A DNA stretch of 56,220 nt from Desulfobulbaceae bacterium (GTDB taxonomy: Bacteria > Desulfobacterota > Desulfobulbia > Desulfobulbales > Desulfobulbaceae), in assembly GCA_023544645.1 (NCBI GenBank), contig JAMJFO010000019.1:1-56220 (forward strand). The letters run 5' to 3'. This document shows, one piece after another, positions 46,747-56,109 of this stretch. The translations under genes and the position numbers were made by a program. The notes under the pieces are model-generated. The model worked only from the letters and a program-made list of their open reading frames with translations, was not told the origin of the DNA and did not search any database. How positions within the stretch are numbered: position 1 is the first letter of the stretch; each line of letters opens with the position of its first letter.

Positions 46747-48066
46747 TCAGTTGCTGCCCTTTCCGGCAAGGCGCACAGTGACGGAGTTTTCATGCGCGGA
46801 CAGCCCTTCCAGAGAGGCCAGCCTCCGGATATGATCAGCGTCATTTTGCAGAGACTGACGGGAATAGGAAATGATGGAGCTCTTTTTGAGAAATGTTTCC
46901 ACCCCAAGGGCCGAGGAAATGCGGGCAGTGCCCATGGTCGGCAGGACATGGTTGGGCCCGGCGAGATAGTCGCCTGCCGCTTCCGGGGTGTTGTGGCCGA
47001 GGAACACGGCCCCGGCGTGACGGATCATGGGCAGCCATTGCCAGGGCTGGTCCACCTGCAGCTCAAGGTGCTCGATGGCGATACGGTTGGCAAGCTCCAC
47101 GGCCTGGTCCAGGGTGGCGGCAATGAGAACCGCCCCCTTTTCCAGCAGCGATGTCCGGGCGATCTCCTGCCTGCCGAGCTGCCGGACCTGTTTTTCCAAT
47201 TCGACAACTGCCTGATCGGCGACGGCTTCGCTGGTAGTGATGAGTATGGCAAGGGCCTGTGGATCGTGCTCGGCCTGGGCCAGCATGTCTGCCGCAATAT
47301 AGGACGGATTTGCGCTCTGGTCGGCAACGATCAGCACCTCGCTGGGCCCGGCGATCATATCAATGCGGACCCGTCCCATGACCTGGCGTTTGGCCTCGGC
47401 AACATACTGGTTGCCCGGCCCGACAATGACATCCACCGGCGCCATGGAGGCGGTGCCATAGGCCAGGGCGGCAATGGCCCAGGCAGAGCCGGTCTTGTAG
47501 ATTTCCGTAATGCCGATTTCCCGGGCCGCCGCCAGCAGAACAGGACTGACGCTTCCATCAGCGGACGGCGGCGTCACCATGACCCGCCGGTGAACGCCCG
47601 CGATGGCCGCCGGAATACCATTCATCAGGACCGACGAGACCAAGGGTGTTGAACCTCCCTGCCCACCCGGCACATAGAGGCCCGCGGAATCCACGGGCCG
47701 TACCAGACGCCCGGTCACTGCTCCGTCATCACGGGTCAAGAACCATGAATCCTCCATCTCCCGTTCGTGAAAGGTTCGGATACGCTCGACAGCGAGACGC
47801 AGGGTGACGAGAAATTCTTCATCGACCGCCGCCGCGGCCGCGGCAAGTTCATCCTCACTGACCCGCAATGCATCAAGGGTCAGGTTCGGGGCATCAAACT
47901 TCCTGGTGTATTCCAGAACAGCCTCATCACCCCTGGCCCGAACCTCGGCGATGATTTTGGCCACCGATTCACTACAGCTGTTGTCGCCAAAGGAGAATCT
48001 GTCGAGCAGGCCGGCAACATATTTTTTGCCGGCAGCCGAATCAACCTGATATTTCCGGATTTTCAT
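46747..48066 (-). CDS. hisD: Histidinol dehydrogenase
   Basis: A 439-residue NAD-dependent zinc enzyme catalysing the last two oxidations to histidine. Motifs: YVPGGQGGSTPLVSSVLMN, GPGNQYVAEAKRQVMGRVRI, DMIAGPSEVLIVAD, AEHDPQALAILIT, LGHNTPEAAGDYLAGPNHVL and the C-terminal LEGLSAHENSVTVRL. Length is canonical. No other his genes are adjacent; it lies 42 bases after the SNF2 helicase and just before rsmG, probably in one transcript. Confidence 0.97.
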   Translation of the reverse strand: MKIRKYQVDSAAGKKYVAGLLDRFSFGDNSCSESVAKIIAEVRARGDEAVLEYTRKFDAPNLTLDALRVSEDELAAAAAAVDEEFLVTLRLAVERIRTFHEREMEDSWFLTRDDGAVTGRLVRPVDSAGLYVPGGQGGSTPLVSSVLMNGIPAAIAGVHRRVMVTPPSADGSVSPVLLAAAREIGITEIYKTGSAWAIAALAYGTASMAPVDVIVGPGNQYVAEAKRQVMGRVRIDMIAGPSEVLIVADQSANPSYIAADMLAQAEHDPQALAILITTSEAVADQAVVELEKQVRQLGRQEIARTSLLEKGAVLIAATLDQAVELANRIAIEHLELQVDQPWQWLPMIRHAGAVFLGHNTPEAAGDYLAGPNHVLPTMGTARISSALGVETFLKKSSIISYSRQSLQNDADHIRRLASLEGLSAHENSVTVRLAGKGSN

Positions 48067-48108
48067 TGGTACTCCCGAATAGTATACAGTGCCGCGTAAA
48101 ACCGCTTA

Positions 48109-51100
48109 TCAGGCTTCCCGGATAAGCTCCAGCAGTTCATCCGCGCTGATGCGCGCGCTGACATGGGTTCCCTCGAGCAGCGAGTTTGCCAGGTCACGCT
48201 TTTCCTGGTGCAGCCTGACGATTTTTTCCTCAATGGTGTTGGCGGTGACCAGCCTGTACACCGTCACCGGTCTTTTCTGGCCGATGCGGTGGGCCCGGTC
48301 GGCTGCCTGATCCTCTACTGCCGGGTTCCACCAGGGATCCATGTGAATAACGTAATCCGCGGCAGTCAGGTTCAGTCCCAGTCCTCCGGCCTTGAGGCTG
48401 ATGAGGAACAGGTCTCCGTCTCCTTCCTGGAACGACTCGACCTGACGCTGGCGTTCCCGGGCCGGGGTGGTTCCGTCAAGATACTTGTAGATGATCTTTT
48501 TTTCATCAAGGTATTCCCGGATCAGGGCAAGATGTCCGGTGAACTGGCTGAAGACCAGCGCCTTATGGCGGCTGCCGAGCAGCTCGTCGATAACGGCGGC
48601 GAAAACCTCCATCTTGGTGGACGAAATTTCGGTGTCCGGCAATATAAGCCTGGGATTGCAGCAGGCGCGGCGCAGTTTCATAATCTCCGCCAGTATCTGC
48701 AGATGACGGCCGGATTTTTCCGCGCTGCTCTCGATGTTTTCCAGGGCCTGCTGCCTGAGCGCCTCATAGAATTTGACCTCCTCGGGCTTCATTTCAACCC
48801 TGAGCGTCACTTCGGTCCGCGGCGGCAGTTCATCCAGGACCTGTGATTTGATCCTGCGCAGCATGAACGGTCGGATGATTTTTTTCAGCTTGATCCGCGC
48901 ATCCCGGTCATGGTGCTTTTCGATGGGAATGCCGAACCGGGCGTTAAACTGCTTGAACGAACCGAGCAGGCCGGGATTGATAAACCGGAACAGGTTCCAC
49001 AACTCCCCCAGATGGTTTTCAATGGGCGTGCCGGTGGTGATCAACCGAAACCGCGCCTGGAGGCGCATGGCGGCCCGCGAACGCTTGGTGCCGGCGTTCT
49101 TGATTGCCTGGGCCTCGTCAAGAACCACGGTCTGCCAGTCAACGGTTTCAAAGAGGCCGGCCTCCTGCTGCAGCAGGGTATAGCTGGTGATCAGGATGTC
49201 GAACTTGCCCAGTGATTTGATCTTGGTTTTGCGGCCGGTGCCGCTCAGCATATGTATCTTGAGGGTGGGTGCAAAACGGAGGATCTCCTGCTCCCAGTTC
49301 ATGCAGACCGAGGTGGGAGCAACCACCAGACTGGGGCCGTTACGGGTAAAGAAGAGGATAACCGCCAGGGCCTGCAGGGTTTTGCCAAGGCCCATGTCGT
49401 CCGCCAGGCAGGCGCCGACGCCGAGATGCGCCAGGCGGGCCATCCAGACAAATCCTTCGATCTGGTAATCGCGCAGTTCGGCCTGCAGGGTTGACGGTAC
49501 TTCCGGGACCAGATCCTGGGCTTCCTTGATCATTTTCAGCTGTTTTTTCCAGCCCTTGTCCGCCGAGGTTTTCGCCTCCTGGGTCAGATCGTCCAGGGCT
49601 AGCGCGGCCAGGGGATGAATATAGATCTCATTGTCTTTTTCCCCGACCTTGCTGTCCGAGTAGAGGATCAACTCCTCAATGCGTTTACGGAATTCCTGGG
49701 TAAGCGCCAGGAACTGGCCTTCACCGATGGGAATAAAGCGGCTGCGCGCATTCTGCACTTTTTCCAGCAGCGTTTTCAGTTCAATGACCTCGTCCTGGTT
49801 GATCTCCAGTTTGCCGCTCAGGCCGAACCAGTCCTGCTGGCTCGTCCTGATATTGAGATTGAGCTGGTTCACACCGGCCTGACGCCGCACTGCCAGCTTC
49901 CCCCCTTCCGGCCACTCAAGGATTATCTTGTCACGGATTTCTTCCAGTTCCAGCAGGGCCTGCAGGCATTCCTCCGGGTCCAGGAGGTGCCATTCCCGTT
50001 CATTTTCCTGTTCCAGGTCTATGGCCAGGTCAAGGATGGGGCAGCTTTCCTCAATCTCCCGGGCCTTTTCCTCTTCAAGCCGCAGATTCCGCCGGGTTTT
50101 CAGCCTCCGTCCATTGACTTCGGCCATGATATTGGCCACCCCGACGCCCGGCTTCAGATAGGGTCCGCCCTGAACAAAAGGCCGGACAAACATCTCCAGG
50201 CGAAAACCGCTGCCATAGGGAATGAAGTGAAGATGGATGGTCGGGTCGGCTTCCACAAGTTCGACATTCTGATTCTCGATGTCTACGCCAACCGAGGAAT
50301 GAACGGTCATGAAGGAGGCAATTTTACCGATGGCGTCGAGAACCTGACGGCTGGCGGACAGAGGAACACGAAGTCCTTTACGGCCGGTTATGCCGGCAAC
50401 TCGTCGATGATTATCACCGATGCGGATTACCTTGAAGCGCACCGGCGTTTCCTGCCAGACCGCGATGTTTCCTTCACCGATGTCCTGAGTAAAGGCAATA
50501 TAGAGAAAATCGTCCTGCTGCTCCACCAGCAGTTCCGGTTCGCCGGCAACGATCTCGACAGGAGTTTTGGGTGATTTCTCCAGAAATACCAGGGGATGGC
50601 CGACCAAAGCAGGCAGGGCTTCTTCCGGATCAAAGACATAGCCGCCGTTCCTGCCGGCGGGATCTCCAACCTGTTGCAGGGCGGCGCATATTCGACGATC
50701 CTGTTCGGTCAGATAATCGATGTCACCTGATTCGGCGAGACGGCTCAACGAGACGGTTCTGCCCTTGCTCCAGCTCCCGGATGCCTTTTTCTTCTGTTCC
50801 TTGGGAAGAAGGTGCAGGCTGTCGCCCTTGAAGTGAACCAGCCAGACCAACCGGACGTTCTTTTCCTGCTCCCGGACGGTGCTGCTGATGCTGATCAGCT
50901 CCTGGAGGCTGTGTTTCCAGGAATTTTCCGGCTCAACAATGGAAACAATGGAGCGGCCGCTGATCTGCGCGCGAATATTCTCCGCCGCCGGACCATATTT
51001 TTCCGTTTCCACCCCCAGGGCTTCCAGAAGAAAAGCGGACTCCATGGCCAGCCACAAAAATCCGTCGGCAGCGGCATGATCATGCATGCGGGCAAGCTCC

Positions 51101-52269
51101 CTGGTAAAATCCGCCGGCACTTCAACACCCATCCAGTACAGACAGAGCACGGCAAGAAACCTTGTCAGGCTCCGGTTATCCGCCTTCAAATGTTCGGTCA
51201 GCACACCCATATCCGGAAGCTCATTATCCAGCGCCCCGACCATCACCTGAATGAACAAATACGGCACCTCTTCCTGGCTGCCCTTGAACCGGGCCAGCGC
51301 TGCTGCGATATAACGCTGGATGGCTTCCCTGTCCCCCGGATGATTTCTTTCAAGCAGGGAAAAAACACAGAACAGGCCGGGCAGCCCGAAAAAAAAGGCA
51401 TCCTGGCCGCCAAAAAAATCATGGAGCTGATCCATGTCCTTTTCGTACAGGATGAACGCGCTATCACAGTCGTTCCGCAGAAAGGCAAGTGTTCCGGCAA
51501 AACCGGAGGCCTTGAAGGAGTCCTCATGACGTGCCAGCAGGTTTCCCAGGTCGCCAAAACGCCCCTGCATAATATAATATCCGGCCAGCAACCGATGAAA
51601 GGGAACCTGCTCATCGGGCGAGACCGTGAGATTTTTTTCGTCCTCAAGGTAGGCAATGACCGGCTGGTAGTGAGTCAGCGTGGCAGTGCTGTAGCGGAGC
51701 ACCCGGTCAAGGAGATAAAACTGCAGGGAGCCGGGAAGACCTCCGAACCAGTCGGGATCAAAAGCTTCCGCCGCCACCAGGACCGCCGGCGACTTATTGC
51801 CGAGCCGCTGCAGGCAATGCTCTTCAAGAAATGCCTGCGACTCGTCGATCCGGTCAAAATCCCGGCTGTAGATGCCGAACCGGAACTGCCGCATGGCCCG
51901 CCAGCAACGGGTATTCCATTTCCCGTACAAAAAAGAAACCGGGGCCTCGCGCTCGATGAGAGAAGCCAGGTCGGAAAAAATGCCCAGGTCAATGGCCTTT
52001 CTGGTCAGGTCCTCCACCAGCGGCCGGGGGCAGCAGTTTTTTTCGTCCAGCAGACCGTTTTTCCGCAAACGGTTGAGAACAGCCTCCAATTCCTCTTTTG
52101 CCGGACGTTTGAGCGCGGGAACAAATGCTTCTGCCTTAGGCAGGAGATTCAATAGAAATGCCCGAGAAACAGGCTCATAAATAATTGACAGCAGCAGCAG
52201 CAGGGACTTCTCAAACGTGTTCAGGTTCTGAAGGGCGGAGATTTCCTGTTGTTCTTGTTCAGAAGTCAT
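48109..52269 (-). CDS. SNF2-family DEAD/DEAH-box helicase with large N-terminal extension
   Basis: A 1386-residue protein. The C-terminal SNF2 motor runs from about 930: Walker A CLADDMGLGKTLQALAVIL, DEAQ box VVLDEAQAIKNAGTKRSR, TGTPIENHLGELWNLF, then the second RecA lobe LVFSQFTGHLALIREYL, FLISLKAGGLGLNLTAADYV and DQAADRAHRIGQKRPV. The first about 900 residues are largely helical repeats (about 1-480, TPR/HEAT-like), then a SWIM-less beta-rich segment. SNF2 proteins translocate on double-stranded DNA and remodel complexes, and bacterial members often take part in repair or transcription. No adjacent nuclease or methylase was seen, so a defence role is not supported. It precedes hisD by 42 bases. 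Confidence 0.92.
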   Translation of the reverse strand: MTSEQEQQEISALQNLNTFEKSLLLLLSIIYEPVSRAFLLNLLPKAEAFVPALKRPAKEELEAVLNRLRKNGLLDEKNCCPRPLVEDLTRKAIDLGIFSDLASLIEREAPVSFLYGKWNTRCWRAMRQFRFGIYSRDFDRIDESQAFLEEHCLQRLGNKSPAVLVAAEAFDPDWFGGLPGSLQFYLLDRVLRYSTATLTHYQPVIAYLEDEKNLTVSPDEQVPFHRLLAGYYIMQGRFGDLGNLLARHEDSFKASGFAGTLAFLRNDCDSAFILYEKDMDQLHDFFGGQDAFFFGLPGLFCVFSLLERNHPGDREAIQRYIAAALARFKGSQEEVPYLFIQVMVGALDNELPDMGVLTEHLKADNRSLTRFLAVLCLYWMGVEVPADFTRELARMHDHAAADGFLWLAMESAFLLEALGVETEKYGPAAENIRAQISGRSIVSIVEPENSWKHSLQELISISSTVREQEKNVRLVWLVHFKGDSLHLLPKEQKKKASGSWSKGRTVSLSRLAESGDIDYLTEQDRRICAALQQVGDPAGRNGGYVFDPEEALPALVGHPLVFLEKSPKTPVEIVAGEPELLVEQQDDFLYIAFTQDIGEGNIAVWQETPVRFKVIRIGDNHRRVAGITGRKGLRVPLSASRQVLDAIGKIASFMTVHSSVGVDIENQNVELVEADPTIHLHFIPYGSGFRLEMFVRPFVQGGPYLKPGVGVANIMAEVNGRRLKTRRNLRLEEEKAREIEESCPILDLAIDLEQENEREWHLLDPEECLQALLELEEIRDKIILEWPEGGKLAVRRQAGVNQLNLNIRTSQQDWFGLSGKLEINQDEVIELKTLLEKVQNARSRFIPIGEGQFLALTQEFRKRIEELILYSDSKVGEKDNEIYIHPLAALALDDLTQEAKTSADKGWKKQLKMIKEAQDLVPEVPSTLQAELRDYQIEGFVWMARLAHLGVGACLADDMGLGKTLQALAVILFFTRNGPSLVVAPTSVCMNWEQEILRFAPTLKIHMLSGTGRKTKIKSLGKFDILITSYTLLQQEAGLFETVDWQTVVLDEAQAIKNAGTKRSRAAMRLQARFRLITTGTPIENHLGELWNLFRFINPGLLGSFKQFNARFGIPIEKHHDRDARIKLKKIIRPFMLRRIKSQVLDELPPRTEVTLRVEMKPEEVKFYEALRQQALENIESSAEKSGRHLQILAEIMKLRRACCNPRLILPDTEISSTKMEVFAAVIDELLGSRHKALVFSQFTGHLALIREYLDEKKIIYKYLDGTTPARERQRQVESFQEGDGDLFLISLKAGGLGLNLTAADYVIHMDPWWNPAVEDQAADRAHRIGQKRPVTVYRLVTANTIEEKIVRLHQEKRDLANSLLEGTHVSARISADELLELIREA

Positions 52270-52380
52270 GAATGTCCCGGAAAATAAAATTCGTAAATAT
52301 ATTTAAAGTGTTAATCCTACCACGAACAAAGCTTTTCTTTAACCAAAAAACATCATCATGGTTTTGGTTGATAAAAGAAA

Positions 52381-52418
52381 CGGCCTGCTTTCCACCAATG
52401 AGAATGGAGAACAGGCCG
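52381..52418 (-). terminator. Terminator of the PpiD-like gene
   Basis: A 7-base stem CGGCCTG/CAGGCCG (52381-52387 with 52412-52418) and a long partly paired loop. On the minus strand it is followed by TTTCTTTT. It begins 23 bases past the stop. Confidence 0.6.
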
Positions 52419-52440
52419 GTTCGGGATTTGATGGGGATTC

Positions 52441-54333
52441 TTACTGCAATATCTGTTGGTTGATCCAGATATCCGCCTTGCTCTGCCTCCACGCCAGCCA
52501 ATCCGTCAGCAGCCTGTTCTGCGCCGACTGGGTGAGCTGCTCCGCCAGCACCTGACGCCTGGTTTCATCGAGAGACTCGTCCCCCTGCCCCTTTTCCAGC
52601 AGTTGGAACACGTAAAATGTTTCGCCCTGATGCAAAGGCTGCTCAGGAAACGGCTGCTGCAAGGTGAGTTCAAAACCTTTCTGGACGACCTGTGCCGGGA
52701 GGTCGCCCGCATCAGCAGGATCAGTCCTTTTGATGGAAGGTGACTGCTGCAGAACAGCCCCGCCGAGATTTTCAGCGGCAAGAGCTCCGTTCGCCGACGC
52801 CTCTTCCAGCGCGGCCTCGGCCGCCTCACCAGCCAGCTCAATACTGCGGGCGGCAATATAATCAGCGACAACCTCTTCCCGAACAGCTTCCAGTTCCGGA
52901 ACCTCGGGAGGCGCAATATCGTCGATGAATATAATTGCATAGCCGCTGTCAGTGGGTACGATGGAGCTGAGCTCCCCTTTTTTCAGCTTAAAAGCGATAT
53001 CGAGAAACCGGGGATCGGATACCGGAGGACCGGGTGGGGAATCCTTGGCGAAATAATCCGTCTCCATCACCTCATTGTTTGCGCTTTCCGCGTATCTGTC
53101 AAGGTTGCCGGAACGGATGATGTCTTCGTATGCCTGCCTGGCCCGGTCCATGGTTACGCCCTTGACCACTTCTTTTTGCATTTCTGCGGCTATGGAGTCC
53201 TGAACATCCTCAAACTCCCTGGTGACCTTCGGTCGTATTGCTTCCAGCTGGATAATATGATACCCGAAAACGGTTTCAACAATCTCGCTGATCTCACCCG
53301 GCTCCATCTGGAAAACAACGTCATCAAACTGTTTGACCATTGCTCCCCGGTTGAAAAACCCGAGATCTCCGCCGCTCGGTCCGGTGGGTCCCTCGGAATA
53401 TTGTTTGGCCAGCTCTGCAAAATCCTGCCCCGCACGGGCCTTCTCCAGAACTTCTTCCGCTTTGTTTTTCTTGTCGATCCGCGTCTGAGCGTCATCGCTT
53501 TCGTCGACCTTGAACAGGATATGGCGGGCATGCCGCTGTTCAGGGGTAGTATATTTCTCGAGATTCGCTTCATATCGGGCACGAAGCTCTTCCTCACCGG
53601 GAGTTACCTGCTCCAGGTCATCATTGTAGGCAAAATACAAATACCTGAGCCGTATCTGCGGTTCAGTGAGATAGTTATTTTTCTGCTGGTCAAACCAGGC
53701 AGCCAGGCTGTCCTCTTCAACCACGACCTGATCGGCAAAATCAGCGCTCCTGAAGGCGGCGTAGGCAAGCCTGATCTGCTCATTGGCAAAATCATAGCGG
53801 GACTGGATCGCGCTTTCAGGCAGGATGGCGAACTTCTCGATCGCCTCGGTCACCCTTCTGGTCAGCAGGTCATTCTGCAGGCCGGCCTCGAATGTTGCCG
53901 GAGTCATCCTGTTCTGGGACAGAATCTGTTTGTAGCGGTCCAGATCAAACCGGCCGTTCTGTTGAAAGACCTCCATCGACCTGATCTCATCCTGGGTTTC
54001 CCGGCGGCTGACATTAATCCCCATATCCCTGCCTCCCTGGCGGAGGATCTCCGCCTGAACCAGCTGGTTAATGACCTGCTGTTTCATGCCCAGCCCGTCA
54101 AGGAGACCCTGGGGAATGGAACCGCCGAACTGGATGCGTAAATTATCAATAGCCGTATCATAGGTTCGCTGATAATCCTCATACGGTATTTCTTCGCCAT
54201 TCACAGTCGCCAGAGCATTGCGTTTGGTGCCGAGATTGGTGCCCACCCCCCAGAAAACAAAAACAATGGCGATAATCAGAACAAGTATCTGGATAACCGT
54301 TGACTGAGCCTGTTTCCGCAATAAATTCAACAT
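52441..54333 (-). CDS. PpiD-like membrane-anchored periplasmic chaperone/prolyl isomerase
   Basis: A 630-residue PpiD/SurA-type protein. The N terminus MLNLLRKQAQSTVIQILVLI continues into one transmembrane helix (about 13-32, VFVFWGVG), with the rest periplasmic. SurA-N-like domain about 36-180 (TVNGEEIPYEDYQRTYD, VNQLVQAEILRQGGRDMGI). Parvulin rotamase domain about 265-365 (RHARHILFKVDE, FAELAKQYSEGPTGPSGGDL, YHIIQLEAIRP) and a second degenerate rotamase-like part about 430-480. It helps newly exported proteins fold at the inner membrane. Length matches PpiD (about 620). It is divergent from dsrC. Confidence 0.9.
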   Translation of the reverse strand: MLNLLRKQAQSTVIQILVLIIAIVFVFWGVGTNLGTKRNALATVNGEEIPYEDYQRTYDTAIDNLRIQFGGSIPQGLLDGLGMKQQVINQLVQAEILRQGGRDMGINVSRRETQDEIRSMEVFQQNGRFDLDRYKQILSQNRMTPATFEAGLQNDLLTRRVTEAIEKFAILPESAIQSRYDFANEQIRLAYAAFRSADFADQVVVEEDSLAAWFDQQKNNYLTEPQIRLRYLYFAYNDDLEQVTPGEEELRARYEANLEKYTTPEQRHARHILFKVDESDDAQTRIDKKNKAEEVLEKARAGQDFAELAKQYSEGPTGPSGGDLGFFNRGAMVKQFDDVVFQMEPGEISEIVETVFGYHIIQLEAIRPKVTREFEDVQDSIAAEMQKEVVKGVTMDRARQAYEDIIRSGNLDRYAESANNEVMETDYFAKDSPPGPPVSDPRFLDIAFKLKKGELSSIVPTDSGYAIIFIDDIAPPEVPELEAVREEVVADYIAARSIELAGEAAEAALEEASANGALAAENLGGAVLQQSPSIKRTDPADAGDLPAQVVQKGFELTLQQPFPEQPLHQGETFYVFQLLEKGQGDESLDETRRQVLAEQLTQSAQNRLLTDWLAWRQSKADIWINQQILQ

Positions 54334-54500
54334 GTTTAAGCCGTTCCTCCGCTATATGAATTACAAGATCAAAAAGCTGTTTTTCACTGACACAATATAT
54401 ATAAATACTCTAAAATCCATTGAATTTACCAGTGAAAAATGCACTGGCCCCGCATCAAAAAATGACTGGGCATTCATTCAAAAAAAATGAAGTTGTTTAC

Positions 54501-54529
54501 TTGACAAAGGGAATGCCCTATAGTAAATC
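54501..54529 (+). promoter_or_regulatory. Candidate promoter of dsrC
   Basis: TTGACA (54501-54506), a 17-base spacer, then TAAATC (54524-54529): a perfect -35 and a fair -10. It lies about 70 bases before the dsrC start. The intergenic stretch 54334-54597 has no other gene. Confidence 0.55.
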
Positions 54530-54597
54530 ATTGCTACTTAAGACACTGGGTATATAAATCAGTTTGTACGTTAATACTTTGCCGCAAGGAGGATAAC

Positions 54598-54918
54598 ATG
54601 GCAACAATCGAGCACAATGGTAAGTCCTATAATGTTGATGAAGACGGCTTCCTCGCCAATGGTATGGATGAGTGGGATGACAACTGGGTTGACTATGTCA
54701 AGACTGTTGAGGGTATTTCCGAGTTGACCGATGAGCATCAGAAAGTCATCGACGCACTGCAGGAATACTACAAAAAGAATGGTATCGCCCCGATGGTACG
54801 TATTCTGTCCAAGACCACCGGCTTCCCGCTGAAAAGAATCTATGAGCTGTTCCCGAGCGGACCGGGTAAAGGAGCCTGTAAAATGGCTGGCCTGCCCAAA
54901 CCGACCGGTTGCGTCTGA
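54598..54918 (+). CDS. dsrC: DsrC sulfur-carrier protein
   Basis: A 106-residue small protein, partner of dissimilatory sulfite reductase. It carries sulfur as a trisulfide between two C-terminal cysteines, which links sulfite reduction to the membrane. Both are present: Cys94 (GACKMAG) and the penultimate Cys105 (PTGCV), 11 residues apart. This separates true DsrC from TusE, which keeps only the last. Other marks: DEDGFLANGMDEWDDNWVDY and YYKKNGIAPMVRILSK. AAGGAGG lies about 7 bases upstream. It is a single-gene unit with a consensus-like promoter and strong terminator, as expected of an abundant protein. No dsrAB is within the window. Confidence 0.97.
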   Translation: MATIEHNGKSYNVDEDGFLANGMDEWDDNWVDYVKTVEGISELTDEHQKVIDALQEYYKKNGIAPMVRILSKTTGFPLKRIYELFPSGPGKGACKMAGLPKPTGCV

Positions 54919-54939
54919 TTCGCAGTACGCAATGTAAGC

Positions 54940-54981
54940 AAAAAAAAAGGAAGACTGCCGAGCAGTTTTCCTTTTTTTTTG
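54940..54981 (+). terminator. Rho-independent terminator of dsrC
   Basis: Stem AAGGAAGACTGC/GCAGTTTTCCTT with a 3-base loop, flanked by A- and T-runs so it works in both directions, and a T9 run on the plus strand. It is 22 bases past the dsrC stop and may also end the minus-strand ATP-grasp transcript. Confidence 0.9.
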
Positions 54982-55029
54982 TTTTTTTGGTCGTCCGGCC
55001 ATCAGACAGCCACATCCCTGACACGGCTA

Positions 55030-55812
55030 TTATCCCCTGATTTTCCCTGCCCCTGCAAGTAAACCGGCCACTATATCCCCATGAACCTGCTCAACAGCTT
55101 CAAGATAATCCTGCTGCGACATCGTTGACCCGCGCATTCCTCCTCGAAGATTTATTTCGGAAAGCCAGGTGTTGCCGTCAGGATCAAGGAGCAGGTCAAT
55201 ATGAGCATAAGGAAACCCCCCTCTGCTCATCGCCTCCCGGCACAGCTGCATCTGATCCGCGGCCGGCTCATACGGAGAACTATCGCCGCCGCAATGCAGA
55301 TTATGACGGAAATTATCGGAGTTATGCCTGGCGTAGGCATCAACACGCTCGCCCAGCAGGACTACCCGCACATCCCGGCCGTTCTGGACAAAAGGCTGGA
55401 CAACAAAAGGAAACCGCAGTGTCTCAAGAACACCACAGGTGTAGACTTCCTCCACGGAATTGAACAGCAGAATACCCTGTCCCGCGTTGGCCCTGTCCAA
55501 CTTGCAAACGACTTTGCCGACACCTCTTTGCCCATAGTCATTCACCAGCGCCAGTATATCATGCCGATCGTACACTACAGCGGTGCCGGGAACCATGTAT
55601 CTGCCGAGAATTCTAGCCTGGAAGACCTTGGACCTGCAGCACAGCTGGGAAACAGCCGACGGGACAAGTGTCACCTGCCGGGCAAGCAGATCCAGTAGAA
55701 CATGTTCTTCACCCGGCCTCAGGCGGACCCGGCCGACAAATATATCCCCGGCTGACAGATTCTCATACTGGTCAGCCAGGGTTGCATTGTCTTTTACTAT
55801 CCGGGGCGACAT
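55030..55812 (-). CDS. RimK/glutathione-synthase-like ATP-grasp protein
   Basis: A 260-residue protein from ATG 55812 (MSPRIVKD); TTG 55818 would overlap the upstream gene. ATP-grasp parts: GVGKVVCKLDRANAGQGILL (ATP lysine and glycine loop, about 100-120), FPFVVQPFVQNGRDVRVVLLG, AYARHNSDNFRHNLHCGG, and YAHIDLLLDPDGNTWLSEINLRGG with the metal-binding Asp/Glu/Asn. The family joins an amino acid or thiol to a carboxylate, as in RimK or GshB. It lacks the longer N-terminal domain of GshB (total about 315). The 2-base gap to the zinc-ribbon gene upstream shows an operon. The substrate is unknown. Confidence 0.85.
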   Translation of the reverse strand: MSPRIVKDNATLADQYENLSAGDIFVGRVRLRPGEEHVLLDLLARQVTLVPSAVSQLCCRSKVFQARILGRYMVPGTAVVYDRHDILALVNDYGQRGVGKVVCKLDRANAGQGILLFNSVEEVYTCGVLETLRFPFVVQPFVQNGRDVRVVLLGERVDAYARHNSDNFRHNLHCGGDSSPYEPAADQMQLCREAMSRGGFPYAHIDLLLDPDGNTWLSEINLRGGMRGSTMSQQDYLEAVEQVHGDIVAGLLAGAGKIRG

Positions 55813-55814
55813 GC

Positions 55815-56066
55815 TCAAAAGATCATTTCCATGAGATGATTGTGGAAGAAACTGATATCAGTGTCACACTGGCTGCAGTACAGTCCCACCTTTCCGAGGA
55901 CCTCACTGTCACTCTCCTGCGGAGTGAAACTGCCGTCATCATTCTGCACATAACGGGTCGTGACAATTACATCGCGGGCAAGTTCGATAAATTCCCGATC
56001 GTTGCCGCACTGCGGACAGACAATACGCCCCAGCGGCTTGCCCGTTGACACCTGAACTTTTTTCAT
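55815..56066 (-). CDS. Small zinc-ribbon protein
   Basis: An 83-residue protein. Two CxxC pairs, VCPQCGND (about 16-23) and YCSQCDTD (about 63-70), form a likely zinc ribbon. Between them lies a beta-rich middle (VIVTTRYVQNDDGSFTPQ). It has no catalytic motif and no close family was recognised. It ends 2 bases before the ATP-grasp start, so the two are coupled; it may be a regulator or carrier protein for that enzyme (inference). The ribosome-binding site is weak. Confidence 0.7.
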   Translation of the reverse strand: MKKVQVSTGKPLGRIVCPQCGNDREFIELARDVIVTTRYVQNDDGSFTPQESDSEVLGKVGLYCSQCDTDISFFHNHLMEMIF

Positions 56067-56109
56067 AATAATAGTTAGTTACTGCCGGTTCCCCGGAGAT
56101 AATAATATT

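Noticed and set aside
50812-52155. 447-codon plus-strand ORF over the N-terminal half of the SNF2 gene
   Set aside because: No start signal or motif; the opposite frame continues into the helicase without a break. Since the N-terminal half is itself unrecognised, this rejection is slightly less certain than the others.
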